This document shows, piece after piece, positions 1 to 8,011 of a DNA stretch of 64,000 bases. A program made the translations under genes and the position numbers. The DNA comes from Streptomyces sp. NBRC 110028 (GTDB lineage: Bacteria; Actinomycetota; Actinomycetes; Streptomycetales; Streptomycetaceae): assembly GCF_001417735.1 (NCBI RefSeq), contig NZ_BBUZ01000024.1, positions 554,094 through 618,093 of the forward strand, read 5' to 3'. The notes beneath the pieces were generated by a model. The model saw only the letters and a program-made list of their open reading frames with translations, did no database searches and was not told the origin of the DNA. Numbering within the stretch: position 1 is the first letter of the stretch; the number at the start of each line of letters is the position of its first letter.

Positions 1-314
1 AGGCAGGAAAGCAGCAGGTCAGAGATGCTTTTCGGTCCCGGATGAGAGCCGCCGGGCGCCCGGAGCGTCAAATGAGCGTCACGGCCCTACGTCGGTTCGG
101 CACCGGAACTCTGGCACATCATGGCTTCCCGTAGTACGCAGCGACTCCACCGGTACGGAGCCTCACGCCGTTGGAGTCGCGTCGGCGCGCCCAGTGCGTA
201 CGAGAGGCCCGCCGTCGAGGGGGCAGTGTGATCGAAATTCGCTGACGGGGCCGCTCCGGGCCAGGGAGGCTTGTCCCGCCTGTTGCACGCCGCCCGGGGA
301 CGGAGCCGCCTATT

Positions 315-462
315 TTGATCACCCTGGACACGAACATGCTGTGGGTGTCTCCCCTGACAACGCCAGCGTCGACCTGCTCAAGACCATCCGGGCGACGGGG
401 CGCAAGGCGTCGCCCGTGGACGGTCATGGAGGAGCTGGCCGCGCAACGGGCGCCGCCTAGGT
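315..462 (+). pseudogene. Remnant of a PIN-domain protein N-terminus
   Basis: No intact gene is present. Frame 315 reads (L)ITLDTNMLWV, which is the first acidic motif of a PIN ribonuclease. A second frame continues with PDNASVDLLKTIRATG, and the first frame resumes with PWTVMEELAAQRA, the usual second segment of PIN proteins. At least two frameshifts therefore lie within 150 bp and the rest of the domain is missing. PIN domains are metal-dependent RNases, often toxins; this copy cannot be functional. The assignment is by eye from short motifs. Nothing recognisable was seen in 1-314 or 463-697. Confidence 0.4.
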
Positions 463-697
463 CCCCCGGTGCTCAACCTTGACCGGCCATCGGAGATGAG
501 CTGATTCCTGCGGTCGTGCCGTCCCGACCATGCGACCGTCAGTCAGGTCGTGCCGTTGACTGACGCAGTGGGTGCACCTGCCCCCGAATACGGCTCACAG
601 AGACATGGCGAACAGGCCGAGGACGTCGAAGAGAGGCTTGTCGGTGGGCACCGCTACTATCCAGGATGCCTCACGGGACGACGAACGGAGTCAGGGA

Positions 698-1204
698 ATG
701 GGCTACGTGAACGAAGCAGCGCTCAAGCGGAAGTTGGGTATCCCGAACTGGCGGAACCTGTCCAAGGCCAAGGTGCTCAAGTTCGCGGCAACGATGCCCG
801 AGATGGCCACCGAGGTGCGGCTCAAGCTCATCGAGCAGTTCCCCGCCTTCAAGGACCTGGGCAAGACCGACATCGATGCGGTCACAGAGGCCCACAAGTC
901 CACTCTCGCAGCCAACGAGAACAGTCAGAACCACTTCTACAAGGCTTCGCAGGACCAGCGGGACGCTCTGCAGGCCGACCTCGGTCGGGACGACCTCAGC
1001 TGGGCGCAACGGGAGGCCCTCCACGACCGCCTCGACCAAAACGTACAGCGGGTAGGCGAGAAGGACAGCGAGAGCAAGCAGTTTCTGGGGGCAGGGATGA
1101 AGGTGGTGGCAGCCGCCGGTGCAGCCGCCCTCGGGCTGGGCGTGGTATTCGTCGGCGGCAAGATCGCTGGAGCGAGCGAAGACGGTTCCGAGGAATCCCA
1201 GTAG
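698..1204 (+). CDS. Small helical protein with C-terminal membrane anchor
   Basis: A 168-residue protein of unknown function. The frame is open further upstream, but the ATG at 698 is preceded by a GGAG at good distance and starts at MGYVNEAALKRKLG, where recognisable protein begins. Residues 1-125 look helical and charged (KRKLGIPNWRNLSK near the start, several Gln/Glu/Lys-rich helices). Residues about 133-155 form one hydrophobic glycine/alanine-rich segment, followed by a short acidic tail. There is no signal peptide, so it is probably C-tail anchored with the body in the cytoplasm. It lies among decayed genes and next to a DUF4062/membrane-protein pair, which suggests an accessory region. 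No catalytic motif was seen. Confidence 0.6.
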   Translation: MGYVNEAALKRKLGIPNWRNLSKAKVLKFAATMPEMATEVRLKLIEQFPAFKDLGKTDIDAVTEAHKSTLAANENSQNHFYKASQDQRDALQADLGRDDLSWAQREALHDRLDQNVQRVGEKDSESKQFLGAGMKVVAAAGAAALGLGVVFVGGKIAGASEDGSEESQ

Positions 1205-1380
1205 GACTGAGACTGGTCCTCTGGAGTGGATCCACCGCGAGTCAGTCGGCGGGGGACTCGGCCCCCGGCATGTCGTGCTCGATTCCGGCATGCAGGGTAC
1301 GGCCGCGTGGCAGCCTCTACTCAAGCGGCAATTGAGCACCAGAGCGCCGCACGTGTGTTGTGCTCTTTCTCCCTGAGTTG

Positions 1381-1833
1381 TCAGGCGACAATCACACAGA
1401 CGAGAAGGAGGGAGAGCCCGTACAGGGCAATGGCGAGGTGTAGCCCTACCCACAGGCGGTGAAGCCGAATGCGGTGCAGCCGGGGAAACTCGCGGTAGTG
1501 CGCCGCGCGCGCCCGGGCGAGCCCTTCATCGGACCCCAGCACGCCCCGGTCCGCCAGGTCTCGGGTCAACGCCCGTGCCTGGGTGAGGTGGTAGGAGGCC
1601 CGCTCGTAGTACTTGGCCACCGCCACAGCTCCGTAGACTCCAGTCGTCGCGACGAAGAGGCACAAGGGCATGACGTTCAGCGTGAACTTCTGCTGGACGA
1701 TCAGACCGCTCAGGGCTGCCGTGACGATGAGCAAGAGGTTCGTCAATGTGGAGCGCTGGGTCTCACACTGCCGCAGTTGCTCGCGGTGCTCCTTCCAATA
1801 GGCGCGTATCGCCTCTTCCGACATCCCGGCCAT
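1381..1833 (-). CDS. Small membrane protein (2-3 TM), divergent from DUF4062 gene
   Basis: About 150 residues. The ATG at 1833 has a run of five G just upstream; a TTG three bases earlier and an ATG at 1824 are alternatives. The order is an amphipathic N-terminal helix (EEAIRAYWKEHREQ), two hydrophobic segments around residues 30-48 and 54-73, a charged helical stretch rich in Arg, Leu and His (about 75-125), and a third hydrophobic segment at the C-terminus. This helix-2TM-helix plan resembles SLATT/RipA-like octameric membrane proteins, but I cannot assign a family by eye. The start lies about 78 bp from the start of the DUF4062 gene on the other strand. A functional pair is possible but is inference. 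Confidence 0.6.
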   Translation of the reverse strand: MAGMSEEAIRAYWKEHREQLRQCETQRSTLTNLLLIVTAALSGLIVQQKFTLNVMPLCLFVATTGVYGAVAVAKYYERASYHLTQARALTRDLADRGVLGSDEGLARARAAHYREFPRLHRIRLHRLWVGLHLAIALYGLSLLLVCVIVA

Positions 1834-1911
1834 CAAACCCCCAGTTGATTGCCTGCACCAGCCACACGGTTCGCCTCACAGCACAACCCTCAGCAGTGGA
1901 GACACCGTAGC

Positions 1912-3036
1912 GTGAGGATCTTCATCAGCAGTGCCCGCAAAGGTCTGGAAGAGGAGCGTGACACCCTTGACGGGCTGATCCGCGCTCTCGGGCACACCCC
2001 GGTCCGGTTCTAGGACTTCTCCGCTCAGACCACGCCGAGCCGGGAAGCCTGCCTGAAAGCTCTGTCGACCGCCGACGCGTGCCTCTTCCTCCTAGGCCCA
2101 AACTACGGCCACGTGTTTCCCGAGACGGGGCAGTCAGCAACCCATGACGAGTGGGTAGCAGCCCAGCAAGCAGGTACGCCCCGCCTCGTCTATCGCAAGC
2201 TGGGCGTAACCTTCGAGCCCAGTCAGCACGAGTTCGCACGCGTAGTGGAGGCTTACGCCACCGGCGTATTCCGCGACAGCTTCCGCACGGCCGCGGACCT
2301 GCTGCCTAAGGTCGCCGGGAAGATCCGGGAGCTGGAGTCAGGCCCGTCTCCCCTGGCCTTCGCCAAGCTGGCCCAACCACCCGCCCTACACTGGACCCTC
2401 GAGGAGGGCACAGGCGGCCTGCAGACCGACGGTGTGACCACCCTTTTGGAGCTGCACGTCCTACCGCTGGACTCTGCTGGCTACTCGGCCAGGGAATTAG
2501 AGACGCTCGGCCACTCGCTGCCGGGCCGTGTGCGCGTGACCGGTATGGTCGAGGACGATATCCCCCTAAGCTCTTCCCGGTCGCAGGGCCATATGGCCGT
2601 CTCCGTCCCGGCCAGACGTCCCCGTTCGTGGGGCACGCCCCGTCCGGGCCAGCTCGTAGAGGTCCGCCTGTACAAGACGGGCCAGCTCTCCACCCGGGCC
2701 ATGCTTCCCCAGGACAGTATGGGGCCGATCCTCGATCCCAACGCCCTGCCCATGCAGATCGCCGAACTGCTCAAGTTCACCGGCGCGTTGAATATCATCA
2801 CGCAGGACCGCATCGTGCTAGCTGCTGGCGTGTCGGAGCCCGCCATGACCAGCATCGATACCTTCGACCTACGTCAGTCACGACACACAGCCAGTCTCGC
2901 CGGCTTCGGCAGGTCATTCGCCCTGCGTACCGAACCCGACGAGTCCGTCACCCTGGCAGCCCTGCAGGCCGGAGCCGATGAAGTCGCCGACCATCTCGCG
3001 CGGGCACTGATCGCGCACCACCCCTCCGCTGCCTGA
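1912..3036 (+). pseudogene. DUF4062 (TIR-like) protein gene with in-frame amber stop
   Basis: GTG at 1912, with a GGAG about 10 bases upstream, opens a DUF4062 domain (V-RIFISSARKGLEEERD, then LIRALGHTPVRF). Codon 34 is TAG (2011-2013), and the same frame then continues uninterrupted with DFSAQ, REACLKAL, DACLFLLGPNYGH and THDEWVAA for 340 codons. Relatives read PVRFEDFSAQ, so one G-to-T change (GAG to TAG) explains the stop. DUF4062 has a TIR-like nucleotide-binding fold and is common at the N-terminus of prokaryotic conflict proteins. Residues 145-374 are an unrecognised domain. A TTA codon is present at 2497. Either the gene is a recent pseudogene, or the base call is wrong, or a shorter product starts at GTG 2113. 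Confidence 0.65.
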
Positions 3037-3214
3037 AGCTGCCTCGCCAGCAAACGCACGGCCACCGCCTGCTCTTGCTTGAAGCGGTTGACGGCCAGGC
3101 TGGCGTTGAGTGCATTCAGGGGCGGCCCGCAGGCGCGTGTGCTGACGACGGGATGCGCCGACGGGCCCGTTCCCGGCGTCCCGGCAGCTACGGGCCAGAG
3201 CCGAACTCACCGCA

Positions 3215-3510
3215 TTGACCTTCGCCACCCACGCCCACAGGCACGACGGCGCGCACGTCGACGAGACCGAGACGGTCCTACTGTCCGGCATCACCGGCCT
3301 AATCACCTACATGATCGCCGACGGGCTGTCCCGCCACTTCGCGAACAGACTCGAAGAGCAGGAGGAGCTCAAGCCCCGCGGCGGCAAGCCTCGCTCCGCG
3401 GTCGCCTTGGGCGGCCAGGCCGCCTCTTCATGGTCCTCTACCTTAAGGTTCTCGACGCCTTCGGCGTCATCGGCGCGTTCGCCATCACTGAGGGATGGCG
3501 TCCCACCGTT
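3215..3510 (+). other. Unidentified coding relic in a gene-poor stretch
   Basis: Between the DUF4062 gene and 3700 no intact gene is convincing. Frame 3215 gives a protein-like stretch (DETETVLLSGITGLITYMIADGL), and near 3425 another plus frame continues with a hydrophobic FMVLYLKVLDAFGVIGAF stretch, which suggests a frameshifted gene. On the minus strand, 3000-3200 gives a helical segment (ALNASLAVNRFKQEQAVAV). I could not identify any of these. The stretch 3040-3700 is best read as decayed DNA. Confidence 0.2.
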
Positions 3511-3699
3511 CCAAGGTGTCGACCTGGCGGGGCTTCGTCGAGTGCGTCGGTGTTGCGCACATGCAGCTGGTAGGGATCCCCAGCCAACAGGGAGGGTGCA
3601 CTAACCGCTGCAGGCCAGCGAAGCGCTACGGGCAACAGACCAGTCGCCGAAATCAAATTCATGTGACTGGCCCGCCCGCCGACGTGCGAGATACGGGCC

Positions 3700-4395
3700 T
3701 CAGGTCCGCTCCAGCAGTTCCGCACTGATCCGGCCCCAGCTCGGTCGGGGGCCGTCGACCGAGCGTACGACTGTGAGCCGACGGCCGTCGAGGAACGCAT
3801 CGAGCCGATCGCCCGTCAGGGTGGCCAGCCGCTCGCGCTGATCACGGCGATTCACCTCTACCCGCTCGCCCAGAACTCCGAGCAGTACCTCATGACGCGC
3901 CTCGCCGAGGACGTCGCCGCGGATCCATCGCCCCCCGGACCGGTACATCGGCGAGCGTGCCGGGGGTGTACTCCTCGCGGCAGAAGGCCCGGTCCATCGC
4001 CTCCTCGGCCTCCGGTCCCACCCGGCTGATCGCCGCCCGGCTGGCAACCCCCTGACCGCTGAACTCCGGGCGCTGAAGGTCGGCCATGAGGCCCCCTGCC
4101 GGGGCCGTGGCCACCACGCGGCGGGGATCGGGCCGGGGAACACGGAATTGCCAGGGCTTCGCGTCTCCTGGCACGTCGATCCATCCTGTCTTGAAACCCG
4201 TCAGGGCGGCGGAGCCGTCGGGCAGGAAGATGCCGACGTAGACGCCGCCCGCGCCGAGCCAGACCCAGCTCATGAAGTAGGCATGATCGCCGTGGTCAAC
4301 GGACCACTGCGCGAGCTTCTCCAAACGCTTCTTGGCAGGTCTCGCACCAATACTCGCCATCGAACTCGCAAATCTCGCGGCAGAACGTGGCGCCG
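3700..4395 (-). pseudogene. Frameshifted gene of unknown function
   Basis: Three consecutive pieces on the minus strand form one plausible protein only if two frameshifts are allowed. The first piece has paired cysteines (CREICEFDGEYWCETCQ, about 4330-4395). The second continues with RLEKLAQWSVDHGDHAYF and VWLGAGGVYVGIFLPDG down to about 3960. The third carries GDVLGEARHEVLLGVLGERV to the stop at 3700. The cysteine pairs near the N-terminus suggest a metal-binding or recognition segment. I do not recognise the family. It lies next to IS1380 debris, which fits a region that is decaying. Confidence 0.5.
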
Positions 4396-4449
4396 AGCAC
4401 TGACAACCCTGACAACCGGGGATTCGCTCCCACCGAAGAGCTCGTAACA

Positions 4450-4767
4450 CGAGCATGACCGGGCACGGAAGCTACCGGGCCGAAGACCTCGGCCTGGTCA
4501 CGTAGCAGGGTCAGAACGATCCGCCGGGGATCGTGTCCGGTGCCACGCGGCCGCAGGTGGCGCAGCGCGTCAGTGAAGGCCGGGGCAGGGTGTGGCGTCG
4601 GCGAAATCGGCCATCAGGCGGGACCCGGGGGCTGCCCACCCCGTGGCCGTCGGCCGAGACGACGAGCTTGGAGCGCGACCCGGTGGTGCGCAACGCAGGA
4701 AGTGCCTTCCTGGTGCGATGACAAACACCTTCGACAAGCCTCATATTCCCAGCTCAGAAGGCACTTT
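4450..4767 (-). mobile_element. Remnant of an IS1380-family transposase (5' end)
   Basis: The minus strand reads TTGSRSKLVVSADGHG, then in a second frame GSRLMADFADATPC, then in a third FTDALRHLRPRGTGHDPRRIV, followed by LLRDQAEVFGPVAS. These are the N-terminal motifs of IS1380-type DDE transposases (SADG, LADxADA, the HDPGR region and LRDQxxxFGPVAS) in the correct order. There are at least two frameshifts and a short internal deletion, and the catalytic core is absent. The perfect 10-bp inverted repeat upstream may belong to the element end. The identification rests on motif memory. Confidence 0.6.
4700..4766. repeat. 10-bp perfect inverted repeat beside the IS remnant
   Basis: AAGTGCCTTC at 4700-4709 and its exact reverse complement GAAGGCACTT at 4757-4766 flank 47 bp. 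It lies directly upstream of the transposase remnant, so it may be an IS terminus or a hairpin in its leader. The function is not established. Confidence 0.5.
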
Positions 4768-4779
4768 CGTTTTTCCGAT

Positions 4780-5260
4780 CAAGATCCGGACGCCACGGCA
4801 GATGAAACGCGCAGATTATGGAGCAGGGTTACAAAAACCCTACGCCGCGCATCACCACCGTAGCGGTGACGCCACTCCCGAGCTTGGACTTCGATCTGAG
4901 ACGAGGGGTTTACCGTCACCGTCACCCTTGCCACCATTCGGACAAACGCCAGAAGATCACAAATCCGCATCCAGCAAAATGGTTGAAATCCCGACCATCG
5001 AGCCACCATTGAACAGGGAACCGGCCATTCCACGCCTGCCTCACTTAGCGCCCCACACGGTGCTCGCAGCCATCAACGCAGATCAATCCAGTAGAGCACC
5101 CGAACAAGCTTCTGGGTCGCGATAGAGATCCCGCCACCCCGATTCAGGCAACCTCTCGCCAAGCCAGAAATCCATCTATAGTCATCCCGTCACAGCACAC
5201 ATGTGTTCGAAATCACGAACGCGATGCAGGGATGCAATCGATCCTCACGATTGGAGGAGC
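4780..5260. other. Intergenic stretch without a recognisable gene
   Basis: About 480 bp of lower GC content than the surroundings. Short open frames exist on both strands but none has a ribosome binding site or protein-like composition. The last 100 bp presumably carry the promoter of the secreted-protein gene at 5261. Confidence 0.5.
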
Positions 5261-5740
5261 ATGCATAAAACAATTGGAGTGCTGAGTAGCGTGGTCGCCA
5301 CGCTTCTCGTCTCGCTGGCAGTCGCGCCGAGCGCCCAGGCGAACGGAGACGAGGAAAACATTATGAGCATGGAGATCTGCAAGGATCCCTATGTCTCCAA
5401 ATTCAAGCTCCACCTCTTCTACAATTCGGGACAGAACGGGTCCTACAGAAACATCGGATACAGCGTATACGACTTCAGCGCTGTAAAGATCGGCGGCAGT
5501 GACCCCACGGTCCACGTCATGAAGTTCTGCAAGCTCGGCGTCAGCAGCCCATGGCCCGGCTCTGGGCAACGACTCAAGAACAATGCTGCATCCGGCGAGA
5601 ACGAGCACTACAAGTACATGGCCCGGGTGTACTTCAACAGCGGCTACAAGGGCGCCCAGGATGCTATGGGGCCCCAGCAACACATCGATCAGTTTCCGCA
5701 CGTAAAAAATAACAACGCTTCATTCCGCTGGACCTCCTGA
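5261..5740 (+). CDS. Small secreted protein
   Basis: The product is 159 residues. The ATG at 5261 follows a GGAGGA; an in-frame start at 5201 would disrupt the signal peptide and is rejected. Residues 1-27 are a Sec signal (MHKTIG, hydrophobic core, cleavage likely after SAQA). The mature part is about 130 residues, polar and aromatic, with two cysteines (about 40 and 90) that could form a disulfide. It contains repeated Tyr/Asn/Ser-rich beta-like segments and no lipobox. It resembles the small extracellular inhibitor-like or gamma-crystallin-like proteins common in Streptomyces, but no family is certain. The next gene begins 32 bp downstream, so co-transcription is likely. Confidence 0.75.
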   Translation: MHKTIGVLSSVVATLLVSLAVAPSAQANGDEENIMSMEICKDPYVSKFKLHLFYNSGQNGSYRNIGYSVYDFSAVKIGGSDPTVHVMKFCKLGVSSPWPGSGQRLKNNAASGENEHYKYMARVYFNSGYKGAQDAMGPQQHIDQFPHVKNNNASFRWTS

Positions 5741-5771
5741 GGTGGCGGAAGCAGAGGGGGGACAAAAGAAG

Positions 5772-6674
5772 ATGAGCAGGCCCAAGAGGACCATCGCGAA
5801 GGTCGCAGTTCCCGTCGTGGCAGCTGTAACGGTGGGAGCTGTGGCATATGCAGGAAACATGGCAAGCACTCCATCGATGCATGACAGCACGTCATCGGCC
5901 AGTGCGGCGGACAGCGCCCACGCATCGAAGGCGGAGGTGAGTGACCCGGGAAATCCGGCAACCTGGCGGCTACCGATCGAGGCATACCTGCCAGCTAAGG
6001 CAGACACCCGGTTCATCACGGCCACCCGGGACAGTCTGATCGACGAGTGCATGAAAGCCGCGGGCTACGACCAGTGGACGCCGGCCCCCGACCTTCCCGA
6101 AATAGGCGGAAAGACGCTCACCGACTGGCGGTATGGGATTCACGATGCCGGGTTGGCGGCCAAGCGCGGATACCACCCAGATGCAGCGGAACAGCGAGCA
6201 TACGACGAGGCGCAGGAGGCTGGCGCAGTCGATGAGTCCGGCACAGACGACACGGCGCTTAAGGAGTGCGTCACGCAGACCGACGGGAAGGCCCCCTCGG
6301 CCCAGCCGGACGCTCTTGCCCAGCAGATCAGCAATGACTCCTACCTTGAGTCGATGAACGCACCGAGCGTGATCGAAGCGTTCGCCAAATGGTCGTCGTG
6401 CATGAAGGCGCAGGGCTACTCGTACGCGAAGCCGATGGACGCCAACGACGACTCGCGTTTCTCCGATCCGTACAACGTCACGGATGAGGAGATCGCCACA
6501 GCGAAGGCGGACGTGTCCTGCAGGAGTAAATACAGCGTCGAGAAGGTCTGGTTCGACGCGGAGGCCGCTCTTCAGCAGACCGCCATCGCCAAAAACCAGG
6601 CGGAGCTGGATGAAGCAAAGAAGACCATCAAGTCTGCCGTAACCAAAGCGAAGTCCATCAATGCCATCCGGTAA
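5772..6674 (+). CDS. Membrane-anchored extracytoplasmic protein with four conserved-type Cys
   Basis: The product is 300 residues. The ATG at 5772 is preceded by a run of six G; a GTG at 5742 is less likely. Residues about 8-27 form a single N-terminal hydrophobic segment without a lipobox, so the protein is anchored or secreted. The mature part carries four cysteines in repeated contexts (DECMKAAGYDQW, LKECVTQ, SSCMKAQGYSY, DVSCRSKY), with two CMKxxGY motifs that probably form disulfides. In Streptomyces such proteins often stand beside MacB-like ABC exporters; the relic of such an exporter lies just downstream (7345-7941), which supports the same association. The substrate is unknown. Confidence 0.7.
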   Translation: MSRPKRTIAKVAVPVVAAVTVGAVAYAGNMASTPSMHDSTSSASAADSAHASKAEVSDPGNPATWRLPIEAYLPAKADTRFITATRDSLIDECMKAAGYDQWTPAPDLPEIGGKTLTDWRYGIHDAGLAAKRGYHPDAAEQRAYDEAQEAGAVDESGTDDTALKECVTQTDGKAPSAQPDALAQQISNDSYLESMNAPSVIEAFAKWSSCMKAQGYSYAKPMDANDDSRFSDPYNVTDEEIATAKADVSCRSKYSVEKVWFDAEAALQQTAIAKNQAELDEAKKTIKSAVTKAKSINAIR

Positions 6675-6695
6675 AGCCATCACCGTGGAGTTGAT

Positions 6696-7325
6696 GTGCG
6701 AAGACGATTAAGATCGACGGCCGTCGCCATGGGCACGTCGCTCTCACAGACTCAGGCGGCCTGGGCACAAGGAGGGGCATCCAGTGCCAAGGACCCTTCG
6801 TGCCCGCCGCGAGCCGCAGCAGAGAAGAGTGATTCTGCGTCTGTCTTTCCCGAAGGCCGTACACGCATCTCGGCAACGGCTGGCAGAAGTCCGCGGACCG
6901 GACCTGGACCACCAGCGGTGACGCTGATGGTTTCCACATCGTGACGGCCGAGAAGAAGTACCGCTACGCGTGGCGGACGACCGCGGCCCTGGCCGAGCCG
7001 GGGTTCGACGCTGACGCATGGATCGGAAACGCGTGTGTGACCGCCTCGGCCAGGCGTGTCGTCGTGGAATGCGCGCCCCGCGCCTTCACCGACAAGGCGC
7101 AACTCATGGCCCGCGGCGGCTTCACCGCGCTCGTCGGCCTGGAGGCGGAAAAGTCTCCAAGCTCGGCCTGCAGGCGTCTCTCTGCTACTGCGATCCCGGG
7201 TGTGGGACAGGGGAGACCGCGGTGCTCACGCAGTCCGGCGGTGAGGACAGTGCGGCGCCTCGGCTGGTGCGGGTCGACGCGGTGACCGGCAAGCTGGAAA
7301 GCCTGTTGAGGTACCGGGCTAGCTG
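6696..7325 (+). pseudogene. Frameshifted N-terminal paralogue of the 8012 gene
   Basis: GTG 6696 starts a signal-like sequence (RRRLRSTAVAMG, QAAWAQ) that aligns with the N-terminus of the large gene at 8012. Later segments match the same gene in the same order: LGNGWQKSADRTW in a second frame, then WRTTAALAEPGFDADAWIGNACV and RVVVECAPRAFTDK, then CDPGCGTGETAVLTQ in a third frame. The large gene reads WRTVATLSEPGFGTDLWIGNACV and NPGCGTGETAVLTQ. The copy stops at 7325, covers only the N-terminal 200 or so residues and contains at least two frameshifts. It is therefore a decayed tandem duplicate. Confidence 0.75.
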
Positions 7326-7344
7326 ATCTGGCGTCCCACGCACC

Positions 7345-7941
7345 GAACACGGCAGGCGGGCTCGCGAAGCCCTGACAGGTGTCGGTCTGGGACACCGGAT
7401 CGGCGCCACGCTCTCTCGGTTGTCGGGAGGAGAGCGCCAGCGCGCGCTGTGCGACGAGCCCACTGGGCAAGTAGCCGCTGAAGCCCCTCTCGCACTGCCC
7501 CCGGCCGTCCCGAGTACTTCAAGGCCGTGCCGCCGCCCGACCCCAGGACGCTGCGCGCCTCCGTCATCCCGGACCTGACCAGCTTTTCCTGCTGCTGGCT
7601 GCGATTTGCCTGGTCATCGGCGCCGTCGGCATCGCCAACACGACCCTGGTCGCGGTGCTGCAACGCACCGGTGAGATCGGCCTGCGCCGGGCGCTCGGTT
7701 CACAGGGCAGCCCATCACCGCCCAGTTCCTCACCGAGTCCGCGGTCCTCGGCACTCTGGGCGGTCTGATTGGACACACTCACCGTCCTGGGCGTTGTCGT
7801 CACCCGCCAGTGGACCCCGTCATCCCGCCTCTCACCGTTGTCCTCGCTCCCGTGATCGGTCTGGCCACCGGCCTGCTCGCCGGCCTCTATCCGGCCTGGC
7901 GTGCTGCCGGTGTCCAGCCCGCCGAAGCCCTCCGCCCCTGA
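7345..7941 (+). pseudogene. Relic of a MacB-like ABC exporter (ATPase and FtsX permease pieces)
   Basis: At about 7345-7475 one frame reads REALTGVGLGHR, LSRLSGGERQRAL and then DEPTGQ. These are the ABC signature motif and the Walker B/D-loop region with the intervening residues deleted. From about 7505 to the TGA at 7939-7941, three frames together encode a MacB/FtsX-type permease C-terminus: LLAAICLVIGAVGIANTTLVAV, RTGEIGLRRALG, ITAQFLTESAVLGTLGGLIG, then GLATGLLAGLYPAWRAAGVQPAEALRP. Several frameshifts and a large internal deletion make it non-functional. It ends 70 bp before the start of the large secreted protein. Confidence 0.75.
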
Positions 7942-8011
7942 GTCGACGTTCTGCGTCGGCACGGTCGCGGAGTCCGTACAGACAGCTGCTCTCCCAGACC
8001 CTGGAGAAGTC

